Made by a program: the position numbers and the translations under genes
Notes under the pieces: model-generated
The model's input: only the letters and a program-made list of their open reading frames with translations
What the model was told of the DNA's origin: nothing
Databases searched by the model: none
Shown here: piece after piece, positions 9,947 to 18,345 of the stretch
Numbering within the stretch: position 1 is the first letter of the stretch
Layout of the letters: every line of letters begins with the position of its first letter
Origin: Nocardioides carbamazepini
GTDB lineage: Bacteria > Actinomycetota > Actinomycetes > Propionibacteriales > Nocardioidaceae
Length of the DNA: 64,000 nucleotides
Direction: 5' to 3'
Assembly (NCBI RefSeq): GCF_024614185.1
Contig: NZ_JAHTLF010000013.1
Coordinates: 550,870-614,869, forward strand

Positions 9947-11419
9947 TCAGCAGGCGGCGGCGACGTCGTCGGTCTCGTTGGCCTTGTAGCCGTCGTTGCG
10001 GGAGCCGAGCGAACCGCCGGTGACGGTGCCCGGCTGCTCGGCGGGCTGCTCCTCGGTGGCCGGGGTCTCCTCGGACGTCGGCGCGGGGTCCGGTGTCTTG
10101 CCGGTGCCCTTCTTGGCCGCCTTCAGGTCGCCCTCGGCCTTGTCGATCGCGTCGCCGACCATCTGGTGGACGAGATCGATGTCGGGGCGGGCGGTGTCGA
10201 TGCGCGGGGGGACGAGGGAGACCGAGGAGATCTTCTGGGTCCGGGCACGCAGGGCGAGCTCGACGAAGTCGCTGAGCGCGCCGCCGGGGATGTCGGTCTG
10301 GATCATCGCGCTGGAGGCCTTGGCGATCTCCTGGAAGTTGGTGAGCGCCTGCGCGGGGCTGACCTGGGAGACGAGGGCCGAGAACACGCACTTCTGGCGC
10401 GCCATCCGCGAGTAGTCGTCGGAGCCCTCCCGAGCCCGGGAGTACCAGAGGGCGTCGTGTCCGTTGAGCTTGCGCTCGCCGGGCTCGATGTAGCCGGTGA
10501 CGTCCTTGCCGAGGCCGCCGACGGGGATCCGCTGGCGGACGTTGAGGGTGACGCCGCCGAAGGCGTCGACCAGGCGCTCGAAGCCGCGCATGTTGACCAT
10601 GACCCAGTAGTTGAGGTCGAGGCCGGTGATCCCCTCGACCGCCGACACGGTGGCGTCGATGCCGGGGGTCTCGGAGTCCTGGAACAGGTCGGTGTGGTCA
10701 CCCACCCAGGTGCTGACGCCGTTGAGGTAGCAGCCGTCGCAGTCGAAGCCCTTGGGGAACTGCTCGTCCATCACGCTGCCCTCGCGGAACGGGAAGTTCT
10801 GCATGTTGCGCGGCAGGCCGATCATCACGGTGCGACCGGTGGTGGCGTCGACGGAGGCGACGGTCATCGAGTCGGTGCGCAGGCCCCAGCGGTCGTTGCC
10901 GGAGTCGCCACCGATGAGCAGGATATTGTAGCGCCCGCCGTGCGCACTGCCGAGGTCACCGTCGGCGAACATCGTCAGCCATTCGCGCTGGGCGGCGGCG
11001 AGATGGGCGCCGAAGAGCATGGTGCCGGCGACGGAGAAGCAGAGGATGCCGTTGACGCCGACGACCGCGCGCCGATGCGGGAGCCGCAGGCTGAGCGGCT
11101 GGCCGATCCGCCAGGCGTCGACGAAGAGCGCCGCCCAGCAGATCGCGCCGACGATCAGGTAGAGCCGGACGACGAGCATCACGGTCGGGCTGAACGCGAG
11201 CGAGAGCGCGAAGCCGTTGTCGAGCCAGCTCCAGGCGGCGACCACGGCGAGGGTGCCGAGCGACGCGAGCCAGATCCGCACGGCGACCCGGCCGATCGCC
11301 CGGTTGCCCGCCACCAGCTGCGCGGAGCCGGGCACGACCAGGGTGAAGGCCATCAGGGTCAGCGCCCGGCGGAACCGCACCCGGGCGGCGCGGTCGTCGA
11401 CGGGAGTCCTGTCCTGCAC
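9947..11419 (-). CDS. LytR-CpsA-Psr (LCP) family protein with multi-spanning N-terminus
   Basis: 490 residues. LCP enzymes transfer glycopolymers from lipid carriers to peptidoglycan outside the membrane. Seen: about four hydrophobic segments in residues ~15-165, then an LCP domain with LLIGGDSGNDRWGLRTDSM, MIGLPRN, a VSAVEGITGLDLNYWVMVNM segment and DALWYSRAREGSDDYSRMARQ. The tail is rich in Pro/Thr/Glu and ends KANETDDVAAAC. GTG 11419 follows GATACT by 6 bases. Its last ~100 bases are duplicated at 7295-7393, implying a rearrangement at this 3' end. In a galactofuran-making organism an attachment role is a reasonable inference. Confidence 0.88.
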   Translation of the reverse strand: MQDRTPVDDRAARVRFRRALTLMAFTLVVPGSAQLVAGNRAIGRVAVRIWLASLGTLAVVAAWSWLDNGFALSLAFSPTVMLVVRLYLIVGAICWAALFVDAWRIGQPLSLRLPHRRAVVGVNGILCFSVAGTMLFGAHLAAAQREWLTMFADGDLGSAHGGRYNILLIGGDSGNDRWGLRTDSMTVASVDATTGRTVMIGLPRNMQNFPFREGSVMDEQFPKGFDCDGCYLNGVSTWVGDHTDLFQDSETPGIDATVSAVEGITGLDLNYWVMVNMRGFERLVDAFGGVTLNVRQRIPVGGLGKDVTGYIEPGERKLNGHDALWYSRAREGSDDYSRMARQKCVFSALVSQVSPAQALTNFQEIAKASSAMIQTDIPGGALSDFVELALRARTQKISSVSLVPPRIDTARPDIDLVHQMVGDAIDKAEGDLKAAKKGTGKTPDPAPTSEETPATEEQPAEQPGTVTGGSLGSRNDGYKANETDDVAAAC

Positions 11420-11474
11420 CTGCCCAGTATCACCAGTCCCATGCGTCACTCGGGTGGCGACGCGCCGCGACCCC

Positions 11475-12458
11475 TCAGGCCGCGGCGACCGATCCCGCGA
11501 GTCGGGCGATCTCGTCGGCCGAGGCGTTGGCACCCGTGCAGACCACGGCGATCGGACCCGTCCCTGCCGCGTCGACGCCGGCGGCCGCGGCTGCTGCCGC
11601 GCCCGCCAGGGAGGCCGCTCCGGCGCCCTCGGCGAGCGTGTGCGCGCAGGTGGCGAGCAGCCGCGCGGCGGCGTCGATGGCGTCGTCGTCCACCAGCACG
11701 AAGTCGTCCAGCCGGTCGCGCAGGATCTCCTGGGTGCGCGGGTAGCCGGTCGTCGTGGCCAGTCCGGCGGCGCGGGTCGTCGCGGGCGCGGTCTCGATGG
11801 TGCCGGCGCGCCAGGAGCGCCACCCGGCGGGCGCGGCCTCGGACTGGACGCCGACGACGCGACACCCCGGCGCCAGCGCGTCGCGGACCAGGCACGCGCC
11901 CGCGGCTCCGGTGCCGCTGCCGATCGGGACGAAGAGGGTGCCCAGGTCGGGGGCCTGGCCGAACAGCTCGAGGTACGCCGTCGCGTGCCCCAGCACGATC
12001 CGCTCGTCGGTCGGGCAGATGAACGACGCGCCGGTCTCGGCCGCCAGCGCGCGGGCGTGCTCGGCCGCCTCGCCCAGGCTCGCGCCCACGAGGACGACGT
12101 CGGCGTCCAGGGCCCGCACCGCGTCACGCTTGGTCGCGGGGGCACTCTCCGGCATCACGATCGTGGCGCGGACGCCGGCCAGCCGGGCGCCGTACGCCAC
12201 GGACTGGGCGTGGTTGCCGGTCGAGCAGGTGACCAGCCCGTGCGTGCGCTCGGCGTCGCTGAGGCGCGCAGCGAGGTGGACGCCGCCGCGGACCTTGAAG
12301 GCACCGGTCGGCAGCACGTTCTCGTGCTTGACCAGGACCGGACGGCCGAGCGCCCGGTCGAGCAGCGGGTGGGCCTGCAGCGGCGTGGCCGGCAGCTCAC
12401 GGCCCACGATCTCGGCAGCGGCGAGGACACCGTCGAACGTCAGGTCGGAGTGCGGCAT
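11475..12458 (-). CDS. Threonine/serine dehydratase (PLP fold type II)
   Basis: 327 residues. PLP-dependent deamination of threonine or serine to the 2-oxo acid. Seen: Schiff-base lysine K55 in PTGAFKVRGG, the TCSTGNHAQSVAYGARLAG loop, and the glycine-rich phosphate-binding GSGTGAAG. No ACT regulatory domain is present, so this is the short catabolic or promiscuous type rather than the long feedback-inhibited IlvA. ATG 12458 was chosen; no clear ribosome site. Diverges from a LysR gene 84 bp away, the usual arrangement for a LysR target. Confidence 0.85.
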   Translation of the reverse strand: MPHSDLTFDGVLAAAEIVGRELPATPLQAHPLLDRALGRPVLVKHENVLPTGAFKVRGGVHLAARLSDAERTHGLVTCSTGNHAQSVAYGARLAGVRATIVMPESAPATKRDAVRALDADVVLVGASLGEAAEHARALAAETGASFICPTDERIVLGHATAYLELFGQAPDLGTLFVPIGSGTGAAGACLVRDALAPGCRVVGVQSEAAPAGWRSWRAGTIETAPATTRAAGLATTTGYPRTQEILRDRLDDFVLVDDDAIDAAARLLATCAHTLAEGAGAASLAGAAAAAAAGVDAAGTGPIAVVCTGANASADEIARLAGSVAAA

Positions 12459-12542
12459 GGGTCCATCCTCGGCGACCGGACACTCATCGGTCCAATAGTT
12501 CCTTTCGAGTGAACCCATCGACGGTGTCGATATGATGACTCC

Positions 12543-13424
12543 GTGATTGACCTGCGCCGCCTGGAGGCCCTCGTCGCCGTCCACCGCACCGGCTCCGTCT
12601 CGGCCGCGGCGACGGCACTGCACTACGGCCAGCCGACCATCTCCCACCACCTGCGCCGGCTCGAGGCGGAGACCGGCGCCGTGCTGCTCCAGCGGGTCGG
12701 CCGCGGCGTCCGGCTCACGCCGGAGGGTGAGCGGCTGGCCCGCCGCGGCGAGGAGATCCTCGGCCTGCTGGCCCGGGCGGAGGCGGAGCTCGCGGCGACG
12801 ACGAGCCTCCAGTCGGGGCGGGTCCGGCTCGCGGCCTTCCCGTCGGGCGCGGCGACGCTGGTCCCGGACGCGCTCGCGCTGCTCACCACCCGCCACCCCG
12901 GGATCGAGCTCGACCTGGTCGAGGCCGAGCCGCCGGAGGCCCACGAGCTGCTGCGCGCGGGCGAGATCGACCTCGCGCTGACCTTCGCCTACCCCGACCA
13001 GCCCGAGCCGGACCAGATCACGGTGACGCCCGTCGTCGACGACCCGCTCTACCTGGTGACGCCCGCCGACCGGGCGACCGCCGGGACCGTCGACCTCGCC
13101 GACTACGCCGGCACCGGGTGGATCACGGGCTGCGAGCGCTGCCGGCGCGAGCTCCTGACACTGTGCGCGGAGGCCGGGTTCACCCCCGCGATCGCCTTCG
13201 CCAGCGACGACTACGTCGCCGTCCAGTCACTCGTCGCGAGCGGTCTCGGGGTCACCGTGCTGCCCGGCCTGGCCCTCCGCGCGCACCAGCACCGCGACGT
13301 CGTACGACGCCCCCTGGCCGCGCACCGTCGGGTGCAGCTCTCGACCTACGGCGCTCCCCCGCGCCCGGCAGCGGTCGACGCCGTCGCGGCGGCGCTGACC
13401 GAGGTCGCCGTGCGCCCGGGGTGA
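12543..13424 (+). CDS. LysR-family transcriptional regulator
   Basis: 293 residues. N-terminal winged helix at about 3-60 (RRLEALVAVHRTGSVSAAATAL, QPTISHHLRRLEAETGAVLLQR) followed by a periplasmic-binding-like effector domain from about 90. GTG 12543 lies 6 bases after TATGAT, a leaderless start. The divergent threonine dehydratase is the likely target, with an amino acid as effector (inference). Its stop abuts the stop of the convergent thioesterase: the two TGA codons are adjacent with no spacer. Confidence 0.9.
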   Translation: MIDLRRLEALVAVHRTGSVSAAATALHYGQPTISHHLRRLEAETGAVLLQRVGRGVRLTPEGERLARRGEEILGLLARAEAELAATTSLQSGRVRLAAFPSGAATLVPDALALLTTRHPGIELDLVEAEPPEAHELLRAGEIDLALTFAYPDQPEPDQITVTPVVDDPLYLVTPADRATAGTVDLADYAGTGWITGCERCRRELLTLCAEAGFTPAIAFASDDYVAVQSLVASGLGVTVLPGLALRAHQHRDVVRRPLAAHRRVQLSTYGAPPRPAAVDAVAAALTEVAVRPG

Positions 13425-13931
13425 TCAGACGCGCGCGCGGAGCGCGTCGATCTCCTGGCGCCGCGCGAGCCGGTGGGCCCGGCGCACCTCCGCCTCGTGC
13501 ATCCGGCGGCGGTCCTCGTCGGTCTCCGGCTCGAGCGCGGGCACCGGTCGGCCGCGGCCCGCCGCGTCGACCGCCACGAACACGAAGTACGCCGAGCCGA
13601 CGTGCAGGACCCTGCCCGCGGCGTCCCAGGGCTCCGTCTCGATCCGGACGCCGATCTCCATCGACGACGTGCCGACCCAGTTGACCCGACCGAAGGTCCG
13701 GATGATGTCGCCCACGCGGACCGGCTCCAGGAACGCCATCTCGTCGAGGGCCGCCGTCACCGCCGGACCCCCGCTGTGCCGCTGCGCCACGACCCCCGCC
13801 GTCGAGTCGGCCAGCTTGACCACCTCGCCGCCGTGGATGTTGCCCAGCAGGTTGGCCTGGGCACGCGAGGTCAGCGTGGCCAGCTCGATGCGGGAGTACG
13901 ACGGCGTGCGCGCCGCGACGATTTCGCTCAC
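13425..13931 (-). CDS. Acyl-CoA thioesterase, hotdog fold
   Basis: 168 residues. Resembles the YciA/cytosolic acyl-CoA hydrolase type: an NLLGNIHGGEVVKLADSTAG segment on the hotdog helix, VTAALDEMAFLEPVRVGD, and a final basic helical tail (RRAHRLARRQEIDALRARV). Predicted to hydrolyse acyl-CoAs to free acid and CoA in the cytoplasm. GTG 13931 follows TACCGT by 6 bases. Starts only 23 bp from the divergent LCP gene, with overlapping -10 boxes. Confidence 0.85.
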   Translation of the reverse strand: MSEIVAARTPSYSRIELATLTSRAQANLLGNIHGGEVVKLADSTAGVVAQRHSGGPAVTAALDEMAFLEPVRVGDIIRTFGRVNWVGTSSMEIGVRIETEPWDAAGRVLHVGSAYFVFVAVDAAGRGRPVPALEPETDEDRRRMHEAEVRRAHRLARRQEIDALRARV

Positions 13932-13937
13932 GGGCTG

Positions 13938-13947
13938 ACGGTAGCGT
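13938..13947. promoter_or_regulatory. Overlapping divergent -10 boxes
   Basis: TACCGT on the minus strand (13943-13938) and TAGCGT on the plus strand (13942-13947) share the central TA. Each is 6 or 7 bases from the start codon of its gene. RNA polymerase cannot occupy both at once. Confidence 0.65.
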
Positions 13948-13954
13948 CAGGCGT

Positions 13955-15190
13955 ATGGCAGGGCGTGGCGACGGCACCGGCGACTCGGGGGACGGGGCCC
14001 CCGACGAGCAGTTCGACTGGATCTATGGCGCGCCCCGCGGCGGCTCCGACCCCGAGCCCACCCGGCGGATCCCGGTCCAGCGACGTCCCGGGGCCAACCC
14101 GCCCCCGCCCCGGACGCCGTCCCAGACGCCGCCCCAGGCCCCGCCGAGGCTGCCTCCCGCGCAGCAGTACGGCGGCGCGCCCCCGCCGACCGGGCGCCGC
14201 CCCGCGCCCGCCGCCACCCCGGCCCCTCGCGCGCCGCGGCGCAGCCGCTGGTCGCGACCACGCACCTACGTCCGGCTCGTGCTCCTGGCCCTCGTGCTGT
14301 GGCTGGTCTTCCTCGTCACCGTGCCGCTCGTGGCGTGGAACCGGGTCGACAAGGTCGACTTCGAGCCGAGCGCCGACCGCCCTGCGGAGCAGCCCGGCAC
14401 GACGTACCTCCTCGTGGGCAGTGACTCGCGGGCCGGCCTGTCCCCGGAGGAGCGCAAGGAGCTCCACACCGGCGACGCCGCGTCCGAGCTGACCGACACG
14501 ATCCTGCTGCTGCACACCGGCGACGGCCCGACGACCCTGGTGTCGATCCCCCGCGACTCGCCGCTGGACATCCCCGGCTTCGGTGTCAGCAAGGTCAACT
14601 CGGCCTACGCCAAGGGCGGGACGCCGCTGCTGGTGCAGACCCTCGAGAACGCGACCGGCCTGCGGGTCGACCAGTACGTCGAGATCGGCTTCGGCGGCCT
14701 CGTCGGCGTCGTGGACGCGGTCGGTGGGATCGAGATCTGCCCGAAGCAGCGGATCAAGGACAAGGACTCCGGGCTCAACGTGAAGAAGGGCTGCCAGGAG
14801 GTGGACGGCGCGACTGCGCTGGCCTACTCGCGGGCCCGCAAGTTCAGCCCGATCTCCGACCTGGCGCGGGTGCAGCAGCAGCGCGAGGTGATCGCCGCGG
14901 TCGGCGACAAGGTGCTCTCCCCCTGGTCGGTGCTCAATCCGTTCCGGTGGTGGGGCCTGAACAGCGCCGTCCCCGACTTCTTCCGCTTCGGCGACAGCAC
15001 CGGCCCGGTGGACGCCGGCAAGTGGGCGCTGGCGATGACGAAGGTGAAGAAGTCGTGCACCGTGCCCCTGGCCCGAGCCGACACCACGTGGGACGGCCCG
15101 CGCGCCGAGCAGCTCTTCGGCAGGATCGCCGAGGACCGGACCGGCAAGATCACCGACGATCTCTGCACAGCCACCGGCCTCGCCCCCTGA
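13955..15190 (+). CDS. LCP family cell-wall glycopolymer transferase
   Basis: 411 residues. Residues 1-105 are a cytoplasmic, proline-rich and basic region, then one membrane segment near 108-130 and an extracellular LCP domain: YLLVGSDSRAGLSPEER, DTILLLHTG, SIPRDSPLDIPGFG, KVNSAYAKGGTPL, VDAVGGIEICP and LAYSRARKFSPISDLARVQQQ, including the conserved arginines and aspartates that bind the polyprenyl pyrophosphate. ATG 13955 is 7 bases after TAGCGT. Unlike the LCP protein at 9947 it has a single anchor. Downstream enoyl-CoA hydratase starts 25 bases later with its own ribosome site. Confidence 0.93.
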   Translation: MAGRGDGTGDSGDGAPDEQFDWIYGAPRGGSDPEPTRRIPVQRRPGANPPPPRTPSQTPPQAPPRLPPAQQYGGAPPPTGRRPAPAATPAPRAPRRSRWSRPRTYVRLVLLALVLWLVFLVTVPLVAWNRVDKVDFEPSADRPAEQPGTTYLLVGSDSRAGLSPEERKELHTGDAASELTDTILLLHTGDGPTTLVSIPRDSPLDIPGFGVSKVNSAYAKGGTPLLVQTLENATGLRVDQYVEIGFGGLVGVVDAVGGIEICPKQRIKDKDSGLNVKKGCQEVDGATALAYSRARKFSPISDLARVQQQREVIAAVGDKVLSPWSVLNPFRWWGLNSAVPDFFRFGDSTGPVDAGKWALAMTKVKKSCTVPLARADTTWDGPRAEQLFGRIAEDRTGKITDDLCTATGLAP

Positions 15191-15215
15191 TCCCGGCACG
15201 ACTCGGAGGACCCCT

Positions 15216-16079
15216 GTGTACGAGACCCTCACCTGGCACGTCGACGACGACGGCATCGCGACGCTGACCCTGCACCGACCGGACGCACTCAACGCGTTCG
15301 ACCTGACGATGGCCCGGGAGCTGCTGCAGGTCTTCCTCACCGACGCGCGCGACGACGCGGTCCGGGCGGTCGTCGTGACCGGCGCCGGCCGCGCGTTCTG
15401 CGCCGGCATGGACCTCTCCGCCGCCGGCAACGTCTTCGGGCTCGACGAGACCCTCTCCCCCACCCCCGAGGACTTCCGGGCGGCGTACGACGAGCCGCCG
15501 TACGCCGACGGCGTCCGCGACACCGGCGGCAAGATCACCCTCGCCATCCATGCGCTGCCGAAGCCCGTGATCGCCGCGATCAACGGGCCGGCGGTGGGCA
15601 TCGGCGCCACCATGACGCTCGCGATGGACATCCGGCTGGCGTCGACGAAGGCCCGGATCGGGTTCGTGTTCGGGCGGCTCGGCATCGTGCCCGAGGCCTG
15701 CTCGTCGTGGTTCCTGCCTCGCATCGTCGGCATCCAGCAGGCGCTGGAGTGGGTCTACTCCGCCGACGTCCTGACCGCCGAGCAGGCGCATGCCGGACGG
15801 CTGGTGCGCAGCCTGCACGAGCCGGAGGACCTGCTGCCGGCGGCCTACGACCTGGCCCGGTCGTTCGTGACCGACCGCTCGCCCGTCGCGCTGGGACTGG
15901 CCAAGCAGCTCGTCTACCGCAACAGCGCGGCCGCCGACCCGCTCGAGGCCCATCTCACCGACTCGCTGGCGATGTTCTGGACCTCGATCGGCGACGGCAA
16001 GGAGGGCGTCGCGGCGTTCCTCGAGAAGCGGACGCCGGCGTTCACCGGCAAGGCCTCGGAGCTGCCGCCCATCGCCTGA
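15216..16079 (+). CDS. Enoyl-CoA hydratase/isomerase family protein
   Basis: 287 residues of the crotonase fold. Oxyanion-hole segments are GAGRAFCAGMDLS and NGPAVGIGATMTLAMDIRL; FVFGRLGIVPEACSSWFLPR carries the glutamate usually needed for hydration. The extended loop between residues 70 and 105 is longer than in minimal hydratases. Role: fatty or aromatic acid beta-oxidation in the cytoplasm; exact substrate unknown. GTG 15216 is preceded by CGGAGGA, one of the clearer Shine-Dalgarno sequences in the window. Confidence 0.9.
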   Translation: MYETLTWHVDDDGIATLTLHRPDALNAFDLTMARELLQVFLTDARDDAVRAVVVTGAGRAFCAGMDLSAAGNVFGLDETLSPTPEDFRAAYDEPPYADGVRDTGGKITLAIHALPKPVIAAINGPAVGIGATMTLAMDIRLASTKARIGFVFGRLGIVPEACSSWFLPRIVGIQQALEWVYSADVLTAEQAHAGRLVRSLHEPEDLLPAAYDLARSFVTDRSPVALGLAKQLVYRNSAAADPLEAHLTDSLAMFWTSIGDGKEGVAAFLEKRTPAFTGKASELPPIA

Positions 16080-16092
16080 CGGGCGGCGCGGC

Positions 16093-16236
16093 TCACATGG
16101 CCATGAAGAGGATCTCCTCGCGGCTGTACTCCCGGCCCGGGTGCTCGGCCGCGAGGTGGGCCTGCACCTTCTCGACCAGGTCGTCGTCGGTGTCGGCACG
16201 CAGGGTGGTGTCGCAGGGGCAGCGCAGCGAGGGCAT
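16093..16236 (-). CDS. Small DUF1059-like protein (47 residues)
   Basis: Short gene with start ATG 16236 preceded by GGAGGT at a good distance and stop at 16093. The protein reads MPSLRCPCDTTLRADTDDD, then LVEKVQAHLAAEHPG and a REEILFMAM end. A CxC pair (C6, C8), the ADTDDDLVEKVQAH helix and the distal histidine match the pattern of DUF1059, a family of small soluble proteins of unknown role. It lies between enoyl-CoA hydratase and the GH6-like lipoprotein, antisense to both. Confidence 0.65.
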   Translation of the reverse strand: MPSLRCPCDTTLRADTDDDLVEKVQAHLAAEHPGREYSREEILFMAM

Positions 16237-16319
16237 GGGGACCTCCGGGGACCGGGAACGGGAACGTGTTCCAGTCTAGGACTTCTGGCTGTGCGGTGAC
16301 CCGGGTTAGCCTCGGCGCG

Positions 16320-17609
16320 ATGCTGCAGACCCCGGGAACCTCCGTCCACCGCGCCCGCACGGCGCTCCTGGCCACCGTGGCCCTCCTGGTGCTGGCCGGG
16401 TGCCGCGCGCAGGAGTCGCCGAGCGCCGGGTCGAGCCCTGAGCCGACGACGCCCGCGCCGAGCACGAGCGCCACGACCGCGGCCCCGCCCCCCGCGACGG
16501 TGCCGCCCCCGGCGGTGCAGCCGACGACGCCGGCCCCGCCGCCGCGGCGCACCTACCGGCCGGACAAGGAGGTCTGGCAGCGGGCCCAGCCGGCGCACGC
16601 ACAGAACCTGCGCAACCCGCTCGCCGAGCGGCGCTGGGGTGTCTACCGCGGCGGGCTCGAGCAGACGTGGACCGCCTACCAGGCGGCCGGCGGCGACGCC
16701 AAGCAGCAGCTGGGCCGGATCGCGCTGCGCCCCAAGTCCCTGTGGCTGGGCACCTGGAGCGGCTCGCCGGAGCGGATCGGCTCGGTCGTGGAGGAGTACG
16801 TCGCCAACGCGTCGGGCGGCGACCGGAAGGTCCTCGTGCAGCTCGCGGTCTTCCGGATGGACCCCTGGGAGCACGCCGTGTGCAACCGCACCCCGTCGGC
16901 CGGCGCCCAGGGCGACTACCGCCGCTGGATCACCAATGCCGCCCGTGCCCTCGGCCGCCAGCACGCCGCGGTGATCCTGCAGCCCGACCTGCCGTTCTGG
17001 TGGTGCTCGAACCGCGCGGTGACCAGCGCCCTCATCAAGCACGCGGTCACGGCGTTCTCCGCGCAGCCGAACACCAGCGTCTACCTGGACGCCGGCGCCG
17101 CCGACTGGAGCAGCACTCCCCAGGTCGGCGTGCCGCGGGCCTCCCAGGCGGCCGACCTGCTGCTCGCCAACGGGATCGCCGACGCCCGCGGCTTCGCCCT
17201 CAACGCCACCCACTACGTCGGCACCGAGGAGTCCGTCGCCTACGGCGCCGAGCTGGTCGAGATCCTCCGCCAGCGCGGGGTCAAGGGCGTCCACTTCGTC
17301 ATCGACACCGCCCAGAACGGCAACGGCATGACCTGGCCGGAGGTCGACGCGGAGGGCCCGGTCAACGACAACGCCCGTGTGTGCGGGTCGGCCTCGGACC
17401 GTCGGGGCTGTGTCACCCTCGGCATCCCGCCGACCTCTCGCGTGGGCGACCCCCGGTGGGGGCTGTCCGCGGAGACCACCAGGGACGCCAGGAGGTACGT
17501 CGACGGCTTCCTCTGGTTCAGCCGCCCCTGGCTGCACATGCAGGCGAACTGGCGGGGGCCGGACCGGGCGCTGGGGATGACCCGCAGCACCACCTGGTTC
17601 GCCCCGTAA
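16320..17609 (+). CDS. Lipoprotein with glycoside hydrolase family 6-like domain
   Basis: 429 residues. A lipoprotein signal ends LLVLAGC with C28 as lipidation site, followed by a ~50-residue Ser/Thr/Pro/Ala linker. The folded domain from about residue 95 has the GH6 sequence order: WLGTWSG, VLVQLAVFRMDPW, a VILQPDLPF segment in the place of the catalytic VIEPDSL, SVYLDAGAADW, GFALNATHYVGTEESVAYG and HFVIDTAQNGNGM. The acid aspartate is retained. Predicted surface-anchored beta-1,4-glucan hydrolase or a relative with altered specificity. ATG 16320 is 7 bases after TAGCCT. A perfect palindromic terminator follows. Confidence 0.8.
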   Translation: MLQTPGTSVHRARTALLATVALLVLAGCRAQESPSAGSSPEPTTPAPSTSATTAAPPPATVPPPAVQPTTPAPPPRRTYRPDKEVWQRAQPAHAQNLRNPLAERRWGVYRGGLEQTWTAYQAAGGDAKQQLGRIALRPKSLWLGTWSGSPERIGSVVEEYVANASGGDRKVLVQLAVFRMDPWEHAVCNRTPSAGAQGDYRRWITNAARALGRQHAAVILQPDLPFWWCSNRAVTSALIKHAVTAFSAQPNTSVYLDAGAADWSSTPQVGVPRASQAADLLLANGIADARGFALNATHYVGTEESVAYGAELVEILRQRGVKGVHFVIDTAQNGNGMTWPEVDAEGPVNDNARVCGSASDRRGCVTLGIPPTSRVGDPRWGLSAETTRDARRYVDGFLWFSRPWLHMQANWRGPDRALGMTRSTTWFAP

Positions 17610-17628
17610 CCCTCCGCTGCCCTGAATT

Positions 17629-17666
17629 GCACCGACCCGTCGCGTTCGAACGCGACGGGTCGGTGC
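17629..17666. terminator. Bidirectional palindromic terminator
   Basis: A perfect 38-base palindrome centred on TTCGAA, with 18-base arms and essentially no loop, followed by TTCT. Sits between the convergent GH6-like lipoprotein and LPNTG protein genes. Confidence 0.8.
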
Positions 17667-17695
17667 TTCTCAGACGTTCAGATGCGCCGGGTCGA

Positions 17696-18277
17696 TCAGG
17701 CGACGGCCGCGATGCGGCGGCGGCCGTAGCTGACGCCACCGGCGCCGGCGACCACGAGGCCGCCTCCGAGGAGCAGCCACATCAGGTCGGGGCCACCGGT
17801 GTTGGGCAGCCCGGCGCCCTGGTCGCCGCCGCCACCGCTGCCGTTGTCGTCATCACTGTCGACGCGGAAGGTCTGGGTGGTGCCGGACGACGGCAGGAAG
17901 AGCGCGGCGTTGTCGGGCGTCAGCGCGGCGGTCGCGACGTACTTGCCCTTCGGCAGGCGCGGACCCTCGACCCGGATGGCCTGGTCGACGAAGTGCACCG
18001 TCGTCGTGAACACCGGTGCGGCAACGAGCGCGCGGGCGCCGCGAGCGGCGGTCCCGCCGGTGGCCAGCGTGATGGCGATGTTGCCGGCCGGCGGCGTCGG
18101 GTGGTTGGCGCTGGCGCTCACCTCGAGCACCACCGGCTTGCCCGCCTCGTTGGCGATCACCTTGATGGTGGTCACGGTCGGGATCTTGGGTGTGTAGCCG
18201 TCGGCCTGAGCGGGCGTCGACGGTGCGACGGCGAATGCCGCCGTGAGCATGGCGAGCGCAGCCAGCTTCTTGAGCAC
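17696..18277 (-). CDS. LPNTG cell-wall-anchored protein with Ig-like domain
   Basis: 193 residues. Signal peptide about 1-25 ending PAQADG, one beta-rich Ig-like domain about 30-140 (VVLEVSASANHP, PRLPKGKYVATAALTP), a Gly/Asp/Ser linker, then the sorting signal: LPNTG at 157-161, a hydrophobic stretch and a basic GRRR end. This is a sortase substrate, and the sortase gene lies immediately upstream. GTG 18277 is preceded by AAGGAGGACAC; the more upstream ATG at 18304 would destroy the signal peptide. Paralogous to the protein at 19210. Surface role (adhesin, spacer or protective coat) is unknown. Confidence 0.85.
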   Translation of the reverse strand: MLKKLAALAMLTAAFAVAPSTPAQADGYTPKIPTVTTIKVIANEAGKPVVLEVSASANHPTPPAGNIAITLATGGTAARGARALVAAPVFTTTVHFVDQAIRVEGPRLPKGKYVATAALTPDNAALFLPSSGTTQTFRVDSDDDNGSGGGGDQGAGLPNTGGPDLMWLLLGGGLVVAGAGGVSYGRRRIAAVA

Positions 18278-18345
18278 GTGTCCTCCTTGAACTTCCCCAT
18301 GCAACGACCCGGCTCGTTCAAGGTGGCGGGCAGTGCGGAACGATC

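Noticed and set aside
9404..12022. 872-codon plus-strand frame over NUDIX, LCP and dehydratase genes
   Set aside because: Shadow of three real minus-strand genes; sequence is Arg/Ala/Gly/Glu-rich low complexity with no motifs.
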